DNA of 64,000 bases from Pontibacter chinhatensis (GCF_900113285.1 NZ_FOOT01000003.1:310001-374000), one strand, 5' to 3'; numbered from the stretch's first letter, positions 1 through 8,900 are shown. Numbers and translations are program-made. The notes: generated by a model not told the origin, from the letters alone.

Positions 1-345
1 ATGATGGATTTCTGATCGAATGCTTTCATAATGGCTATTGTAAAGTATAAAACTCAGGATGACAGCAGGCTCACGATAGCTTTGATCTGCCTTTCAGCGT
101 CCGGTGTCGGAGCCGAGGCAAGTGCTTGGAGGGTGATGGGGTGAGGGTGAGCCAGAAAGTATAAAACTACTTGGTTATACGATGGGGGCCGGATTTCCGG
201 CACAGCCGAGCTAAACCCGACTATGAAGTATGGGTGCAAGATAGGTTGCCGCTAAAAAGGCAAGGCGCCTGTAGCCCGATAACTTTCCCCTCCCTCCCCG
301 GTTGTATAGGTACCGTTCAATCGAGAAATTAAATTAGTAAGTGAT
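1..345. other. Intergenic region with AAGTATA copies, no supported gene
   Basis: I see no gene I can support here. A minus-strand frame at 54-239 lacks family resemblance and is probably chance. The stretch holds at least two copies of the AAGTATAA motif (near 43 and 151) that recurs throughout the window. The last 30 bases before 346 are AT-rich and presumably carry the leader of the qorB-like gene. The end of an upstream gene may lie at the left edge but cannot be recognised. Confidence 0.5.
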
Positions 346-1209
346 ATGAAAATTGGAATTACCGGAGCCACAGGGCAGCTTGGCCGTCTTGTAGTTGGCA
401 AACTCAAAAGTAAAGTATCTCCCGACAGCCTGGTGGCGCTTGTTCGTTCGCCGGAGAAAGGCGCTGATTTGGGCGTGGAAACCCGCGAAGCTGATTACAC
501 CAAACCAGAGACGCTGGAAACCGCCCTCAAAGGAATTGATACGCTGTTGCTGATCTCCTCAAGTGAGGTTGGACAACGTGCCACGCAGCACCATAACATT
601 ATTGAGGCAGCGAAGAAAGGCGGCGTAAAATGGATTGTGTACACCAGCCTGCTGCACGCTGACACCTCCACGTTGAGCCTGGCAGACGAACACCGCGCTA
701 CAGAGGCAGAACTGAAGCAATCCGGTATTCCGCACACCATCCTGCGAAACGGTTGGTACACCGAAAACTATACAGGCTCTATCCAGGGGGCGCTTGCCGG
801 TGGTGCGTTTATAGGTAGTGCAGGCGAGGGCAAAATCTCCTCGGCCTCCCGTGTCGACTTTGCCGATGCGGCGGTGGCTGTTCTGACCACCAATGGCCAC
901 GAAGGCAAAGTATACGAACTGGCCGGAGACGAAGCTTACACGCTCAGCGACTTGGCTGCAGAGATTTCCCGCCAAACAGGAAAAGACATTCCCTACAAAA
1001 ACCTGCCTGAGGCGGATTATGCTGCCGCACTTGCCAGCTTCGGTTTGCCAGAGGGCCTGGCCCAGGCCATTGCCAGCTGGGATACGGCCGCATCAAAGGG
1101 CGATCTGTATGACGACAGCCGCCAGCTTTCCGCCCTTATCGGCCACCCAACCACTCCTCTGAAAGAGACAGTGGCCGAGGCACTGAAAGAGCCATCCCAA
1201 ACAGCGTAG
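346..1209 (+). CDS. qorB: NAD(P)H:quinone oxidoreductase, QorB/YtfG-like (NmrA-type SDR)
   Basis: An atypical short-chain dehydrogenase of the NmrA/QorB type, expected to reduce quinones or related carbonyl compounds with NADPH in the cytosol. The 287-residue product starts with a Rossmann glycine motif (TGATGQLG, residues 6-13). Its resemblance to E. coli YtfG/QorB runs full length as I recall that sequence, including the stretches LLLISSSEVGQR, YTSLLHADTS, HTILRNGWYTENY and GHEGKVYELAGD. The length equals the family norm. The start is an ATG after an AT-rich leader with no clear ribosome site, as is usual in Bacteroidota. It is monocistronic, and TTATACTT follows eight bases after the stop. 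The substrate is inferred from homology only. Confidence 0.88.
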   Translation: MKIGITGATGQLGRLVVGKLKSKVSPDSLVALVRSPEKGADLGVETREADYTKPETLETALKGIDTLLLISSSEVGQRATQHHNIIEAAKKGGVKWIVYTSLLHADTSTLSLADEHRATEAELKQSGIPHTILRNGWYTENYTGSIQGALAGGAFIGSAGEGKISSASRVDFADAAVAVLTTNGHEGKVYELAGDEAYTLSDLAAEISRQTGKDIPYKNLPEADYAAALASFGLPEGLAQAIASWDTAASKGDLYDDSRQLSALIGHPTTPLKETVAEALKEPSQTA

Positions 1210-1545
1210 TTTATACTTTGCTGCCACACCATGTTCACAAAAGCTACTTCGGTAGCTTTTGTTGTTTTATAGCTGATGGGAAAGTATAGATTTTGAGAAC
1301 TGCCGGTTACTGAGAAGTATGGCTGTAGGTCGTGGTGAGGTTCAGTTACTACTGCTTGCCGGCGTGAGCGACTTATTTATCCCGCAAGTTTGAGCGAAGC
1401 GGTAACTTGTGGGAAAGTATGGCAGCAAGTTTTCAACTTGCGAAAGTATAGATATCAAAATAAGCCAGTTACAAACTGGCCTCAAAGTATAACCACAAGT
1501 TGCGCGGTCGTTAAACTTGCGGGATGGGGGTTGTGGTATAGAGAA
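1210..1545. other. Intergenic region with motif copies and nested palindrome
   Basis: This 336-base gap between convergent genes holds no supported gene. An open frame at 1390-1578 consists mainly of repeat sequence. There are at least four copies of AAGTATA or its complement (near 1212, 1280, 1444 and 1485). Most of the gap is occupied by the nested palindrome listed at 1380-1524. There is no obvious intrinsic terminator with a T-run other than these hairpins. Confidence 0.7.
1380..1524. repeat. Cloverleaf-like nested inverted repeat
   Basis: An outer pair of arms, 1380-1413 and 1493-1524, matches as an imperfect inverted repeat: CCCGCAAGTTT with AAACTTGCGGG, and AACTTGTGG with CCACAAGTT. 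Inside lie two independent small palindromes. One is 1425-1441 (GCAAGTT/AACTTGC, 3-base loop). The other is 1464-1480 (GCCAGTT/AACTGGC, 3-base loop). Copies of AAGTATA separate the elements. The folded form would have two internal hairpins on one long stem. The sequence shows this directly; any function is unknown. Confidence 0.75.
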
Positions 1546-2148
1546 TTATTTCCTGTTTGTAATCAGATAAAAGTTTAGCCCTGCGCTTACTAGTAATAGA
1601 GTGATTAAGGCAATGGTAAGGGTTCTGGACGAAGCACTAGCTTCTTCAAGCTGATTCATTTTGTTAACCATATCGTGATATTGGGGAGTAAGCATTCTAA
1701 TTATTCCAATATCACGCAAGTTATCTTTATTGCTATCCGGCAAAGCCTTAAGCCTTTGCAAATCAGCTTCGTCAAATCTCTCTAAAAGTCTAGTTCTGGT
1801 GCACTGGTCAGTTACATGAACTCCAGCGTAATCACTATAAGCAAAAACAACGTAAGTTTTATCCTTTTCAAAATTGAAGCTACAGGAGGAACTAACCATA
1901 TCCATGACAGCTATAGGCCCTTTCCCAACTTTTGAACTTTTAAAGCCCTGTATGACATCAAATATCACGACTTGGGCTCCTTCTCCCTGTTCAAAATAAA
2001 ACTTATCATTAACTATTTCCTTCGCTTTGCCAATGAAGATGGTAGAAGCGCGTTTGTATGCAGAATCTATTGGCTCCGGACTCAAGCAAATACAAGCCAT
2101 TGCTTGTGTAACGCTTAATGCAAAAGCCAGGGCTAATAGTATCTTCAT
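1546..2148 (-). CDS. Secreted TIMP/NTR-like domain protein with C-terminal membrane anchor
   Basis: A 200-residue exported protein with a signal peptide (residues 1-18, ending AMA). Cleavage would expose a mature N-terminus beginning Cys-Ile-Cys (C19, C21). That is the arrangement of tissue-inhibitor-of-metalloprotease (TIMP) and netrin-like folds, where the N-terminal Cys-X-Cys is followed by a segment such as AYKRASTIFIGKAKEI. Two further cysteines (in SSSCSF and DQCTRT) could form the family's disulfides. A hydrophobic helix near 176-196 probably anchors the C-terminus in a membrane. Protease inhibition is not shown; many bacterial members of this fold have no known role. It ends 23 bases after the nested palindrome, in reverse orientation. 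Confidence 0.7.
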   Translation of the reverse strand: MKILLALAFALSVTQAMACICLSPEPIDSAYKRASTIFIGKAKEIVNDKFYFEQGEGAQVVIFDVIQGFKSSKVGKGPIAVMDMVSSSCSFNFEKDKTYVVFAYSDYAGVHVTDQCTRTRLLERFDEADLQRLKALPDSNKDNLRDIGIIRMLTPQYHDMVNKMNQLEEASASSRTLTIALITLLLVSAGLNFYLITNRK

Positions 2149-2244
2149 AGCTTCTAGTCAGGGACATAGTTAGGTCATAGGGTAATTGTTGCTATACCCA
2201 CGTGCGTACAAGATACCGGAAAATACACTATGTTCTATATAAGC

Positions 2245-2272
2245 AAAAAAGCAGCCCCAACCGGAGCTGCTT
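2245..2272 (-). terminator. Intrinsic terminator of fumC
   Basis: On the minus strand, arms AAGCAGCTCC and GGGGCTGCTT form a 10-base stem (one non-Watson-Crick pair) with a 4-base loop, followed by a run of six T. It lies 59 bases past the fumC stop. Confidence 0.8.
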
Positions 2273-2330
2273 TTCCTTTATCGATAACACAAGTATAAGG
2301 TCTTGTGTCTAACGTCTAAAATTTGACACC

Positions 2331-3728
2331 TTACTTCTTCAAGCTGCCGATCATGTCTTCCGGACGCACCCACTCGTCGAACTGCTCGTTGGTGAGCAGG
2401 CCAAGATCGATGGCTGCCTGACGAAGCGTGGTACCTTCCTTGTGCGCTTTCTTCGCGATTTTGGCGGCGTTGTCGTAACCGATGTGTGGGTTCAGGGCCG
2501 TTACCAGCATCAGCGAGTTCTCCAGGTTGTGCTTGATGCGCTCTGTATTCGGCTCAATGCCTACGGCGCAGTGCTTGTCGAACGAGTCGCAGGCGTCGCC
2601 GATCAGCTGGGCGCTCATCAGCAGGTTGTAGATCATCACCGGCTTGAACACGTTCAGCTCGAAATGGCCGTTCATGCCGCCCACCGAGATGGCCACGTCG
2701 TTACCGATTACCTGGGCGCAAACCATAGTCATGGCCTCGGCCTGTGTTGGGTTAACCTTACCTGGCATGATAGAAGAACCCGGCTCGTTTTCCGGGATCA
2801 GAATTTCTGCGATACCGGAACGCGGACCGGAAGCCAGCAGACGGATGTCGTTGGCAATTTTCATCAGCGCCACCGCCAGTTGCTTCAGGGCTCCAGAGGT
2901 CTCCACGATAGCATCGTGTGCGGCAAGGGCCTCAAACTTGTTAGGAGCCGTGATGAACTCATGGCCGGCATACTTAGAAATCTTCTCGGCTACCAGCACG
3001 TCGTAGCCAGCCGGTGTGTTCAGGCCGGTACCTACTGCAGAACCACCTAGCGCCAGTGTGCTCAGGTGCGGAAGCGTGTTGCGAAGTGCCTTCATGCCAT
3101 AGTCCAGCTGGGCTACGTAGCCGGAAAGCTCCTGGCCCAGTGTCAGCGGCGTGGCGTCCATCAGGTGCGTGCGGCCGATCTTCACCACATCCATAAACTG
3201 CTCTGCCTTGCTGTTGAGCGTGTCGCGCAGCTTCTGCACGAGCGGCAGCGTGTGCTCCACCACCTTCTTGTAGGCAGCAATGTGCATAGCCGTCGGGAAG
3301 GTGTCATTAGAGGACTGCGACTTGTTCACGTCGTCGTTCGGGTGGATCTTCTTTTTCTCGTCCAACAGGTTGCCGCCCAGCAGTACGTGCGCACGGTTAG
3401 CCACCACCTCGTTCACGTTCATGTTCGACTGCGTGCCTGAGCCCGTCTGCCATACTACCAGCGGGAACTCATCGGCCAGTTTGCCTTCCAGGATCTCGTC
3501 GCACACCTGCGAGATGATGTCAGCCTTGTCCTGCGCCAGCACACCCAGCTGTGCGTTGGCCTGTGCCGCCGACTTCTTAAGGATAGCAAAAGCCTCGATT
3601 ACTTCCTTCGGCATCTGCTGGCCACCGATGGTGAAGTTTTCCTTGGAGCGCTGTGTCTGAGCACCCCAGTACTTGTCTGCAGGCACCTCGATTGGGCCCA
3701 TCGTGTCTTTCTCTACGCGAACTTGCAT
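2331..3728 (-). CDS. fumC: Class II fumarate hydratase
   Basis: Interconverts fumarate and L-malate in the TCA cycle (cytosolic homotetramer, iron-independent). The 465-residue product has the full class II length and the superfamily signature [11 protein letters not shown] at residues 317-327, which includes the catalytic serine loop. It also has the active-site stretches [11 protein letters not shown] (94-104) and [11 protein letters not shown] (185-195). Start codon ATG. It is a single gene, with a terminator 59 bases downstream and about 1 kb of repeat-filled DNA upstream. AAGTATA-type motifs are nearly absent from this coding region. Confidence 0.97.
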   Translation of the reverse strand: MQVRVEKDTMGPIEVPADKYWGAQTQRSKENFTIGGQQMPKEVIEAFAILKKSAAQANAQLGVLAQDKADIISQVCDEILEGKLADEFPLVVWQTGSGTQSNMNVNEVVANRAHVLLGGNLLDEKKKIHPNDDVNKSQSSNDTFPTAMHIAAYKKVVEHTLPLVQKLRDTLNSKAEQFMDVVKIGRTHLMDATPLTLGQELSGYVAQLDYGMKALRNTLPHLSTLALGGSAVGTGLNTPAGYDVLVAEKISKYAGHEFITAPNKFEALAAHDAIVETSGALKQLAVALMKIANDIRLLASGPRSGIAEILIPENEPGSSIMPGKVNPTQAEAMTMVCAQVIGNDVAISVGGMNGHFELNVFKPVMIYNLLMSAQLIGDACDSFDKHCAVGIEPNTERIKHNLENSLMLVTALNPHIGYDNAAKIAKKAHKEGTTLRQAAIDLGLLTNEQFDEWVRPEDMIGSLKK

Positions 3729-4753
3729 ATCGATTTATGTTTTATTTAAAGGATCTAACTAACTGCGGTAAAACTACTAAAAAATATACTCCTGCGCTGC
3801 GCATACTTTTGGGCTGGCAAGCGCATATACGTTGCTTTTAATGAACAGCAAACAGGGCGTAAGGTTACGGTGTGCGGGAAGTATGGATTTTGGGGAGGAC
3901 TGTGCTAATGTGTAGGCTGCGCTGCCTCCTTTCGAAAACAGGTTGAGTATACTTGGCTACCCCTGGCCCTAAGAACAAAGATTTTTACTTTCGAGCTCGG
4001 GTGCCAGCCTTAACCCAAAGGCCTCGCGCTGTCAGTGGTCCCACGAGCGTCTGGCTGCAGAGCCGGGTCCAACCACCCCTAACCCCTCCTTAGCCAAGGC
4101 GGGGAAGTCTGTAGTTACTCTAGCCAAAGTATAAATTCCATAGCCTCAGTTCTCGCGCGGACAGGTCGCGACCTGTCCCTACAAAGTATAAACCCACCCC
4201 AGCCCCTCCGAGGAGGGGAATTATACTTGCTACTTTCCTGTCATCTCGAGCAGCGCGAGAGATCTATCCAGAATCCTAAAGAGATCTCTCCCAAAGGTCG
4301 AGATGACAGCAGGGGCAGCGGCTATTGAATTGATTCCCAGCCTTTGGGTTGAGCGCCTTGTAGATTTCTGGTGCCGCCTTAGCGGCATTGCGACCGAAGG
4401 GTAGCAAAAGAAATGTACACAGCGCGATGCCCGAAGGCGAGGCCTCCCGGCCTTGAGGGCACCAAAGCCAGAGATGAAACAATAGGCTTGTAAGGCTGAA
4501 GGATGAACGGTGGCTAAAGAGGATAGCTTGTGACCAGTTGCGGTAAGCGGTGGCTATGAAAGTATAGACCGGCAAGTATAAAAGTATAGCCAAAGTATAA
4601 AATATGGCTCTGCGAGCCAGTTGGGTTACAAACCCAACGCCATAGTAGGCACGTGTTACAAACCCGCGGCAGCGGGGTCCGGAACAGCTATTTGGTATAG
4701 CAGCAAGTATAAAGTATGGCTTTACGAGCCCAAGACAAATATAAACCCCTTCC
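3729..4753. other. Long intergenic region filled with repeats
   Basis: About 1 kb between the divergent side of fumC and the 3' end of the next minus-strand gene. It holds no gene I can support. It carries one copy of the 0.6-kb mosaic repeat (4067-4675) and around a dozen AAGTATA/TATACTT copies, densest at 4555-4720. Open frames over it (minus 4276-4797, plus 4621-4947) run through palindromes and lack family resemblance. The fumC promoter should lie in the first 60-100 bases but I see no clear TAnnTTTG there. Confidence 0.7.
4067..4675. repeat. Mosaic intergenic repeat, copy A
   Basis: A composite repeat shared in the same order and orientation with copy B at 12220-12799. Its parts are as follows. 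A C-rich block sits at 4067-4107. A REP-like palindrome at 4238-4309 has 12-base outer arms (CTGTCATCTCGA/TCGAGATGACAG) and inner GAGAGATCT/AGATCTCTC. An about 85-base near-identical block lies at 4334-4419. A diverged linker of equal length in both copies follows. Small palindromes of the type GGGTTACAAACCC lie at 4614-4675. AAGTATA copies occur between the parts. It is non-coding as far as I can tell. Confidence 0.85.
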
Positions 4754-5470
4754 CTACCGTACAACCCGGTGCCCCGACCGCTCCGACAGCAGCGCAATCA
4801 GCTCGAACTGAACCTGTTTCAGGTATGAGGTATTCAACTGGCTACCGTCGCGAAACGCTATCAGGTACTCCCCTTCCGCTCCCAGGTAATGGATACTTGA
4901 GATCTCCTTCATGTTATAGGTGCGGTTCTCCTGCAGCAGGTTCGTGATTTCTATCCTGTCTGTATCGATGTTTACGTGCCAGCGCATCGCGTACCAGTTT
5001 ACCACCACGGAAACAACTAGCATCATAGCAAACAGGAGCTTGTAGGTCTGGAAAGATTTTTGGCCCTCTACCTGTGTTATGTACTTCCTGTACAGCTCAT
5101 AGTCCTGCCCAAGCAGCGAACTCTGGATAAGGTACAGCGGTATAAGGGCCAACGTGAGGCCTAGCAGCAGCCCGGGCGCAAAAAAGGCCCTAAAGTTTGG
5201 CGTAAGCACATGCAGGTGCTCGCCGGAGGCATGGATGATGCTGGAGACTAAAGCGAGCGCGCCGGAAAAGAAAACAGAGAACACGCAGGCAAAGAAGAAG
5301 TACGCAATCATGAGCTTCAGCTCCTGTTTCTGCATATACTTTTCCTCGTCGGCAGTTAAACGCTCCAGGTTTACGGCAGGCGAAAGGCGGCGCAGCGCGT
5401 AACGTATTACCGGAAACAGTACGGCTACGGCCAGTAAAGCAATCAGCAGGCTCTCAAGAATCTCAAACAT
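4754..5470 (-). CDS. Hypothetical four-helix membrane protein with C-terminal soluble domain
   Basis: I do not recognise this 238-residue protein. It has four predicted membrane helices (about residues 5-26, 53-80, 92-118 and 142-165). A soluble tail (166-238) follows, reading IDTDRIEITNLLQENRTYNMKEISSIHYLGAEGEYLIAF. The tail resembles the PH-like/YcxB-type domains of small bacterial membrane proteins, in which a strand pattern reports on membrane state; that comparison is tentative. The start is ATG at 5470. The gene lies alone, its 3' end next to the mosaic repeat, with no clear terminator. Confidence 0.65.
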   Translation of the reverse strand: MFEILESLLIALLAVAVLFPVIRYALRRLSPAVNLERLTADEEKYMQKQELKLMIAYFFFACVFSVFFSGALALVSSIIHASGEHLHVLTPNFRAFFAPGLLLGLTLALIPLYLIQSSLLGQDYELYRKYITQVEGQKSFQTYKLLFAMMLVVSVVVNWYAMRWHVNIDTDRIEITNLLQENRTYNMKEISSIHYLGAEGEYLIAFRDGSQLNTSYLKQVQFELIALLSERSGHRVVR

Positions 5471-5890
5471 AGCTAAAAAGGGTAATGCTGCAGCAAAGGT
5501 AACACCCTATTCCTCATTTTCCGACAGTATAACAGGATAACCAGACTGCCAGGTAACTTGTTGGATACACAATACAACAAAATTGCCGCAAAACAACGTT
5601 TCACCGGCGGGGGCCGTTCACCTAACACTGCGGCGTTCTGGCAGGTGTGCAGGCCAAAAGCTTGTTCGGGTTGGCTGAGGTATTAAAAAAATAACATAAA
5701 GCTATACTGCCGCCACAGGCACAAAAATGAAGCCATTTGCACTGTTTTCAGAAGTTTTCAGGCATGGCGTTGAACTTTTTAAGTTGGCTGAAGACTTAGA
5801 ATTTTATACATTTGAAAAGGAATACCATAGCCGGAGCAGCTGTTTAACAGGAGGCTTTGCCCGCCTTCTGCCGGCCTTAACCTAAAACTC
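5471..5890. other. Divergent intergenic region carrying the kinase promoter
   Basis: This 420-base gap separates two divergent genes. I see no gene in it. The right part holds a perfect Bacteroidota-type promoter (5784-5814) for the histidine kinase. The left part presumably holds the promoter for the minus-strand membrane protein, but I could not identify it. AAGTATA copies are absent here, in contrast with most other gaps. Confidence 0.6.
5784..5814 (+). promoter_or_regulatory. Bacteroidota sigma-A type promoter for the histidine kinase
   Basis: The -33 core TTG (5784-5786) and the -7 element TACATTTG (5807-5814, perfect TAnnTTTG) are separated by 20 bases, the usual spacing in this phylum. 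Transcription would start near 5820, giving a leader of roughly 70 bases before the ATG at 5891. Confidence 0.7.
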
Positions 5891-8809
5891 ATGAAACTCG
5901 CCAAGTTGGCTTCTTTTATAAGGGATTACTTCATCGCGATCTTCTCTTTCCTGCTCATTTTCCTGCTTACCCTTTTTACTTACTCAGAAACCAGGAAGAA
6001 AACAGAAGAGCGGAACGCGAAGCTATTTTCTATGCGTACCGAGCAGGTAACCGAGGCCATAGACAAGCGCATGAAGGATTATATCCAGATTCTGATCGGG
6101 GGAAAGGCTATGTTCACCTCCTCGGATTCGGTAACCCGCCAGGACTGGACCCGCTACTACGAAGCCCTGAAGCTGGAGAAGAACTACCCTGGCATGCAGG
6201 GCTTTGGCTATACCCATGTAGTAAGGCCGCATGAAAAAGAGGCGCACGAGCAACAGATCCGTAGCGAGGGCTTTGAGAACTACCGCATCACCCCCGAAAC
6301 CCCGCGCGACCTCTATACTGCCATCATTTTCCTGGAGCCTTTTACCGACCGCAACCTGCGTGCCTTTGGCTACGACATGTACAGCGAGCCGGTGCGGCAG
6401 TCGGCCATGCGCATAGCCCGCGATACCAGGCAGCCTACCATGTCGGGCAAGGTGCGGCTGGTGCAGGAAACAGGCCAGGACGAGCAATTGGGCTTTCTGA
6501 TTTACCTGCCCGTGTACAAGAATAACGTTGAGCCGGAGTCTATACAGGAGCGGCAGCGCCTGATAAAGGGCTTCGTGTACAGCCCCTTCCGGGTGAAGGA
6601 CCTGATGACGGCCGTGCTGGCAGATGAGTTTGACGATATTGACGTAGAGATATACGATGGAGCCGAGCCCTCGAAAGAGAACCTGCTCTTTAGCACCAGC
6701 CCTCAGCTATACTATGGCAGCAAGGCCCGAGAGTACGGCAGCCTGAGCACCATCACTATTGGCAACCATACCTGGCGGCTCTATGCTACAGCCAAAGAGG
6801 GCTTCGGGCGCACCACCGAGTCCGAGTTGCCCTACTATATACTTTTGGGCGGCAGCATCATCAGCCTGCTCATGTTCTTCATCATCTGGTCGCTGTCCAA
6901 CACGCGGCGCTCCAACACCCTCAAGCAAACCATCACCGATAACGCCACGGCGGCCCTCTTTATACTTGACTCAAAGGGGTACTGCACGTTTATGAACCCT
7001 GCCGCAGAGGAAATGACGGGCTATACGCTGGAGGAGATGCGCAAAAAGCCGCTGCACGACATGGTGCACTACAAGCACCTGGACGGCTCGCCTTTCCCGG
7101 CAGCAGAGTGCCCGATGCACAATGCCCTGACCAACATAAAGCCCCTGAGAGGCTTCGAGGATACCTTCATCCGCAAAGACGGCACCTTCTTTAACGTGTC
7201 GTGCTCGGTGCAGCCGATGGTGGAGAGCGGCAGCGACAACTATACCATTATAGAGGTGCGCGACATTACCGACGAGAAGCAGGCGCGGCAGGCGATTATC
7301 GAAAGCGAGGCCCGCTTCCGCACCATGGCCGACAATGCCCCGGTGATGATCAAGATCATGGACGACGCCACCAACTTCATGTACGTGAACAAGCAGTGGC
7401 TCGACTTCACGGGCCATACCTTCGAGCAGACCATCAACATGAGTTGGAAAGAGGTAGTGCACCCCGACGATATAGACCGCAAGGAGCAGGTAACCCTGCA
7501 GGCCATCAAAGACCACAGCCCCTTCCGCCTGGAATACAGAATGCGCCGCTTCGACGGGGAGTACCGCTGGGTGGTGGCATCCAACACGCCCCGCTTCGGG
7601 GCCAACGACGAGTTCCAGGGGTACATTGGCTCCATTATCGATATCACGGAGATAAAAGAGGCGGAGCGAAAGATAAAGCAGAACGCCGAGTTGTTGCAGA
7701 AGCTGTTCCTGGAGGTGCCGGCGGTAGTAGGTCTGGTGCGCGCCCAGGATTACCAGTATGTGTTGGCCAACCCGGGTTACCGCAAGCTCTACGGCAACCG
7801 TCCGTTGGTAGGCAGAACTGTTTTCGAGGCTCATTCCGAGGAGGAAGGCCAAGGGCTCTTCGAGCGGCTGGAGGAGGTGTTCCAAACAGGGAAACCATTT
7901 GTGGGCAACGAAGTCCCTACAGCTATCGAACGCGGCGGCGATGGCGAGCTTGTGCATGGCTATTTTAACCTGGTGTACCAGCCGCTGGTAGATGCCAACG
8001 GAACGGTAGAGGCCGTGCTTATCTTTGCCGTAGAAGTAACCGAGCTGGTAAACGCCAGAAAGGCCCTGCTGCATACCAACGAGGAGCTGAGCGGCAAAAA
8101 CGACGAGCTGCAGCGCATCAACAACGACCTGGATAACTTCGTGTACACGGCCTCCCACGACCTCAAGTCGCCGATAGCCAACATGGAGGGCCTGGTAACA
8201 CTGCTGCGCGACATCCTGCAGGGCAAGCTGGAGGCCGAGGACATGCAGGTGCTGGACATGGTGCAGAGCTCCATCAACAAGCTTAAAGGCACCATCGCCG
8301 ACCTGGCCGAGATTACTAAGGTGCAGAAGGAGCTGCAGTCGGCCGCTGAGCCGCTGTCGTTTGAAAGTATGCTGCAGGACATCGGCGCCGACCTGGAAGA
8401 GCCCATGAAGGAGACCGGAGCCGTGCTGAAGACAGACCTGCAGGTAGGAAGCATCGTATACGCCCGCAAAAACCTGCGCAGCATCATCTACAACCTGGTC
8501 AGCAACGCCATCAAGTATAAATCCCCGGACCGCCCGCCGGTTATCAACCTGAAAACTTATGAGCAGGGAGAGTATGTGGTACTAGAGGTGCAGGACAACG
8601 GCCTTGGCATTAAAAAAGAGCAGCAGCACAAGCTGTTCACCATGTTCAAGCGCCTGCACACGCACGTGGAGGGCACCGGTATCGGGCTCTACATTGTCAA
8701 GCGGATTATAGAGAACAACGGCGGCAGGATAGAAGTAGACAGCGTGCATGGCAAAGGCACTACCTTTAAAGTGTACTTCAAGCAAGTGCCCGTAGAGCAG
8801 GAAGTATAG
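5891..8809 (+). CDS. CHASE-PAS-PAS-PAS sensor histidine kinase (orphan)
   Basis: A 972-residue membrane-bound sensor kinase. Two membrane helices (about 12-32 and 318-338) bracket an extracytoplasmic CHASE-type sensing domain (about 75-280). Three consecutive PAS/PAC domains (about 345-465, 470-590 and 595-720) and a coiled linker follow. The transmitter has the phosphoacceptor motif SHDLKSP with His756. It also has a complete ATPase domain: N-box NLVSNAIKYK, G1 DNGLGIKK, F-box FTMFKRLH and G2 GTGIGLYIVK. There is no receiver domain and no response regulator gene nearby, so it is an orphan kinase whose partner is elsewhere. CHASE domains sense small molecules such as cytokinin-like compounds or peptides; the ligand here is unknown. 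Its own promoter lies just upstream and radA follows after 91 bases. Confidence 0.9.
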   Translation: MKLAKLASFIRDYFIAIFSFLLIFLLTLFTYSETRKKTEERNAKLFSMRTEQVTEAIDKRMKDYIQILIGGKAMFTSSDSVTRQDWTRYYEALKLEKNYPGMQGFGYTHVVRPHEKEAHEQQIRSEGFENYRITPETPRDLYTAIIFLEPFTDRNLRAFGYDMYSEPVRQSAMRIARDTRQPTMSGKVRLVQETGQDEQLGFLIYLPVYKNNVEPESIQERQRLIKGFVYSPFRVKDLMTAVLADEFDDIDVEIYDGAEPSKENLLFSTSPQLYYGSKAREYGSLSTITIGNHTWRLYATAKEGFGRTTESELPYYILLGGSIISLLMFFIIWSLSNTRRSNTLKQTITDNATAALFILDSKGYCTFMNPAAEEMTGYTLEEMRKKPLHDMVHYKHLDGSPFPAAECPMHNALTNIKPLRGFEDTFIRKDGTFFNVSCSVQPMVESGSDNYTIIEVRDITDEKQARQAIIESEARFRTMADNAPVMIKIMDDATNFMYVNKQWLDFTGHTFEQTINMSWKEVVHPDDIDRKEQVTLQAIKDHSPFRLEYRMRRFDGEYRWVVASNTPRFGANDEFQGYIGSIIDITEIKEAERKIKQNAELLQKLFLEVPAVVGLVRAQDYQYVLANPGYRKLYGNRPLVGRTVFEAHSEEEGQGLFERLEEVFQTGKPFVGNEVPTAIERGGDGELVHGYFNLVYQPLVDANGTVEAVLIFAVEVTELVNARKALLHTNEELSGKNDELQRINNDLDNFVYTASHDLKSPIANMEGLVTLLRDILQGKLEAEDMQVLDMVQSSINKLKGTIADLAEITKVQKELQSAAEPLSFESMLQDIGADLEEPMKETGAVLKTDLQVGSIVYARKNLRSIIYNLVSNAIKYKSPDRPPVINLKTYEQGEYVVLEVQDNGLGIKKEQQHKLFTMFKRLHTHVEGTGIGLYIVKRIIENNGGRIEVDSVHGKGTTFKVYFKQVPVEQEV

Positions 8810-8900
8810 GTTGATTATTTGAAGATTGGGAGATGAGGGAATTTGAAGATTCCCTTTACGATGCACTCAATCACACATTCACTCATTCAAAATTATTCAA

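Noticed and set aside
54..239. Minus-strand open frame of 61 codons near the left edge
   Set aside because: No family resemblance, overlaps AAGTATA copies, no ribosome site or promoter.
1390..1578. Plus-strand frame of 62 codons
   Set aside because: It is made of the nested palindrome and motif copies and overlaps the 3' end of the TIMP-like gene.
4276..4947. Overlapping frames on both strands across the mosaic repeat
   Set aside because: They read through palindromes; differences between the two copies are not biased to third positions.
6971..8158. Long minus-strand frame opposite the histidine kinase
   Set aside because: Shadow of a GC-rich gene; the plus strand has intact PAS and kinase domains.
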